From assembly GCA_029864225.1 (NCBI GenBank), contig JAOTTU010000041.1, forward strand, positions 1-14,560: DNA of 14,560 bases, read 5' to 3'. The DNA is from Gammaproteobacteria bacterium. GTDB taxonomy: Bacteria > Pseudomonadota > Gammaproteobacteria > UBA9214. Under the pieces are notes generated by a model. That model was not told where the DNA came from and ran no database searches. It saw only the letters and a program-made list of their open reading frames with translations. Positions 13,703 through 14,560 of the stretch are shown here, in pieces. Position 1 is the stretch's first letter; each line of letters starts with the position of its first letter. Made by a program: the position numbers and the translations under genes.

Positions 13703-14560
13703 TAATTTTTTCCATGCGGTTGTACGACGGCCCATTTTCAGGCTGGTCGGTTTATTGATTCTGACAACTGCCATCTGTCCCGTCCCCGTTCAGGCCCATA
13801 TCGGTATCTCCGAGGAAATCGAGGCGGTCACCGCTCAGATCCAGGATGATCCGGAGGCCCCGGAACTCTACCTGCTGCGTGGCGATCTGCATCGCATTAA
13901 GGGGCATTGGTCTGAAGCCATTGCAGATTTTCAGAAGGTGCAGCAACTGGATCCCGACAATGTTGCAGCCGACCTTGGCATGGGAAGAACCTTGCTTGAG
14001 CAGGGCCTGTACAAAAGAGCGATCAAACATCTGGAACGCGCACTTGCCCAACAGCCCGATAACGTACGCGGTCTGGTTGCACGGGCAAAGGCCTTGCGCC
14101 TGAATGGTAAACCGCTGGCTGCTGCCGCGGATTACAACCGTGCCATTCATACTTTTCAAGAACCTGACAAACCGCTCCCGGAATACTACTTCGAACGGGC
14201 GCGTGCCTTTGAAGCTGCCGGGGCCAATTATTTTTCAGCAGCAATACAGACACTGGATGCCGGAATGAGCAGGCTCGGTAACATCCGCATCCTCGAAGAC
14301 TATGCCATTGAGCTCGAACGCAAGCGCAAGAATTACAATGCTGCGCTCCTGCGTCTGAACCGCATTATCGATCGGCCAGTGCGAAAAGAAGCCCTGCTGA
14401 CCAAGCGGGGTGAGATTCTGATGGAGGCCGACCGACCTGCAGAGGCCGAAGCCGACTTCGCCGCTGCGCGCGAGGCCATTGATGCGCTGCCAGCACAGCG
14501 CCGTAATACCCGTACGATGAAACAATTGCGTAAAGACATTGATAGCCGGATGCATTCCCT
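13695..14560 (+). CDS. Exported TPR-repeat protein, 3' end cut by window edge
   Basis: An open frame of 288 codons runs from ATG 13695 to the window end without a stop. After a basic start (VVRRPIFR), residues 17-34 form a hydrophobic signal peptide with probable cleavage after VQA34 before HIGISEE. The rest is a run of about six tetratricopeptide repeats, the clearest being YLLRGDLHRIKGHWSEAIAD (from about 58), LGMGRTLLEQGLYKRAIKHL (from about 93) and ARAKALRLNGKPLAAAADYN (from about 127); later repeats are more divergent. TPRs act as protein-binding scaffolds; the expected location is the periplasm. No good ribosome site precedes the ATG. The residual ORF of the adjacent mobile element terminates 8 nt into this gene, so coupled translation is possible. 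Partner genes would lie beyond the window. Confidence 0.85.
   Translation, partial: MADNFFHAVVRRPIFRLVGLLILTTAICPVPVQAHIGISEEIEAVTAQIQDDPEAPELYLLRGDLHRIKGHWSEAIADFQKVQQLDPDNVAADLGMGRTLLEQGLYKRAIKHLERALAQQPDNVRGLVARAKALRLNGKPLAAAADYNRAIHTFQEPDKPLPEYYFERARAFEAAGANYFSAAIQTLDAGMSRLGNIRILEDYAIELERKRKNYNAALLRLNRIIDRPVRKEALLTKRGEILMEADRPAEAEADFAAAREAIDALPAQRRNTRTMKQLRKDIDSRMHS

Noticed and set aside
1..14560. CRISPR arrays, tRNA or rRNA genes, prophage or conjugation genes
   Set aside because: No regularly spaced direct repeats, no tRNA-like cloverleaf with a T-loop signature that I could recognise, and no phage or transfer proteins among the reading frames.

Overview
The window looks like chromosomal DNA of a GC-rich gammaproteobacterium. 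The evidence is a YbeD-LipB-LipA cluster in the usual order, DUF4124 and lipase-maturation-factor-like proteins, signal-peptide-bearing envelope proteins, and dispersed palindromic repeats typical of that class. I cannot place it below class level. There is no phage, plasmid, CRISPR, rRNA or tRNA signal.

Left part (1-2800): the 3' nine-tenths of an ACR3-type arsenite efflux permease (+) converges on a full nhaA Na+/H+ antiporter gene (-). nhaA has a recognisable sigma70-like promoter and a leader holding a hairpin and a seven-codon upstream ORF whose stop overlaps the nhaA ATG. Next (2799-5409, -): DUF4124 envelope protein, then YbeD-like protein, lipB and lipA. The last three are tightly packed (9-nt gap, then an ATGA overlap), so octanoyl transfer and sulfur insertion for lipoate synthesis are encoded together. 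Upstream lies a beta-barrel outer-membrane protein gene (5482-6693, -), divergent from a tiny basic protein gene (6933-7109, +).

Middle (7110-8204): a 430-bp gene-free stretch is built from nested inverted repeats, followed by two small minus-strand genes: a conserved 94-aa protein and a 74-aa proline-rich protein. An FNR-like palindrome lies between them.

Right part (8249-14560): a minus-strand pair encodes a signal-peptide-bearing protein-L-isoaspartate methyltransferase homologue and an 808-aa membrane protein with a spermidine-synthase-like SAM-binding domain. They diverge from a 606-aa lipase-maturation-factor-like membrane protein whose N-terminal DUF393 domain has lost both cysteines of its DCC motif. 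Then comes a 196-bp inverted-repeat element holding a ribosome binding site and what look like the first codons of a REP-associated (Y1) transposase. Its residual ORF runs through the right repeat and stops 8 nt inside the start of an exported TPR protein gene that runs off the window. A 70-bp relative with the same ends sits immediately behind the DUF4124 gene.

Most genes are ordinary housekeeping or envelope genes. The least expected signals are the paired miniature elements and the possible coupling of one to the TPR gene, the nhaA leader, the nested repeats at 7231-7506, the exported PCM paired with a membrane SAM-domain protein, and the cysteine-less DUF393-LMF fusion. I found no convincing new multi-gene system.
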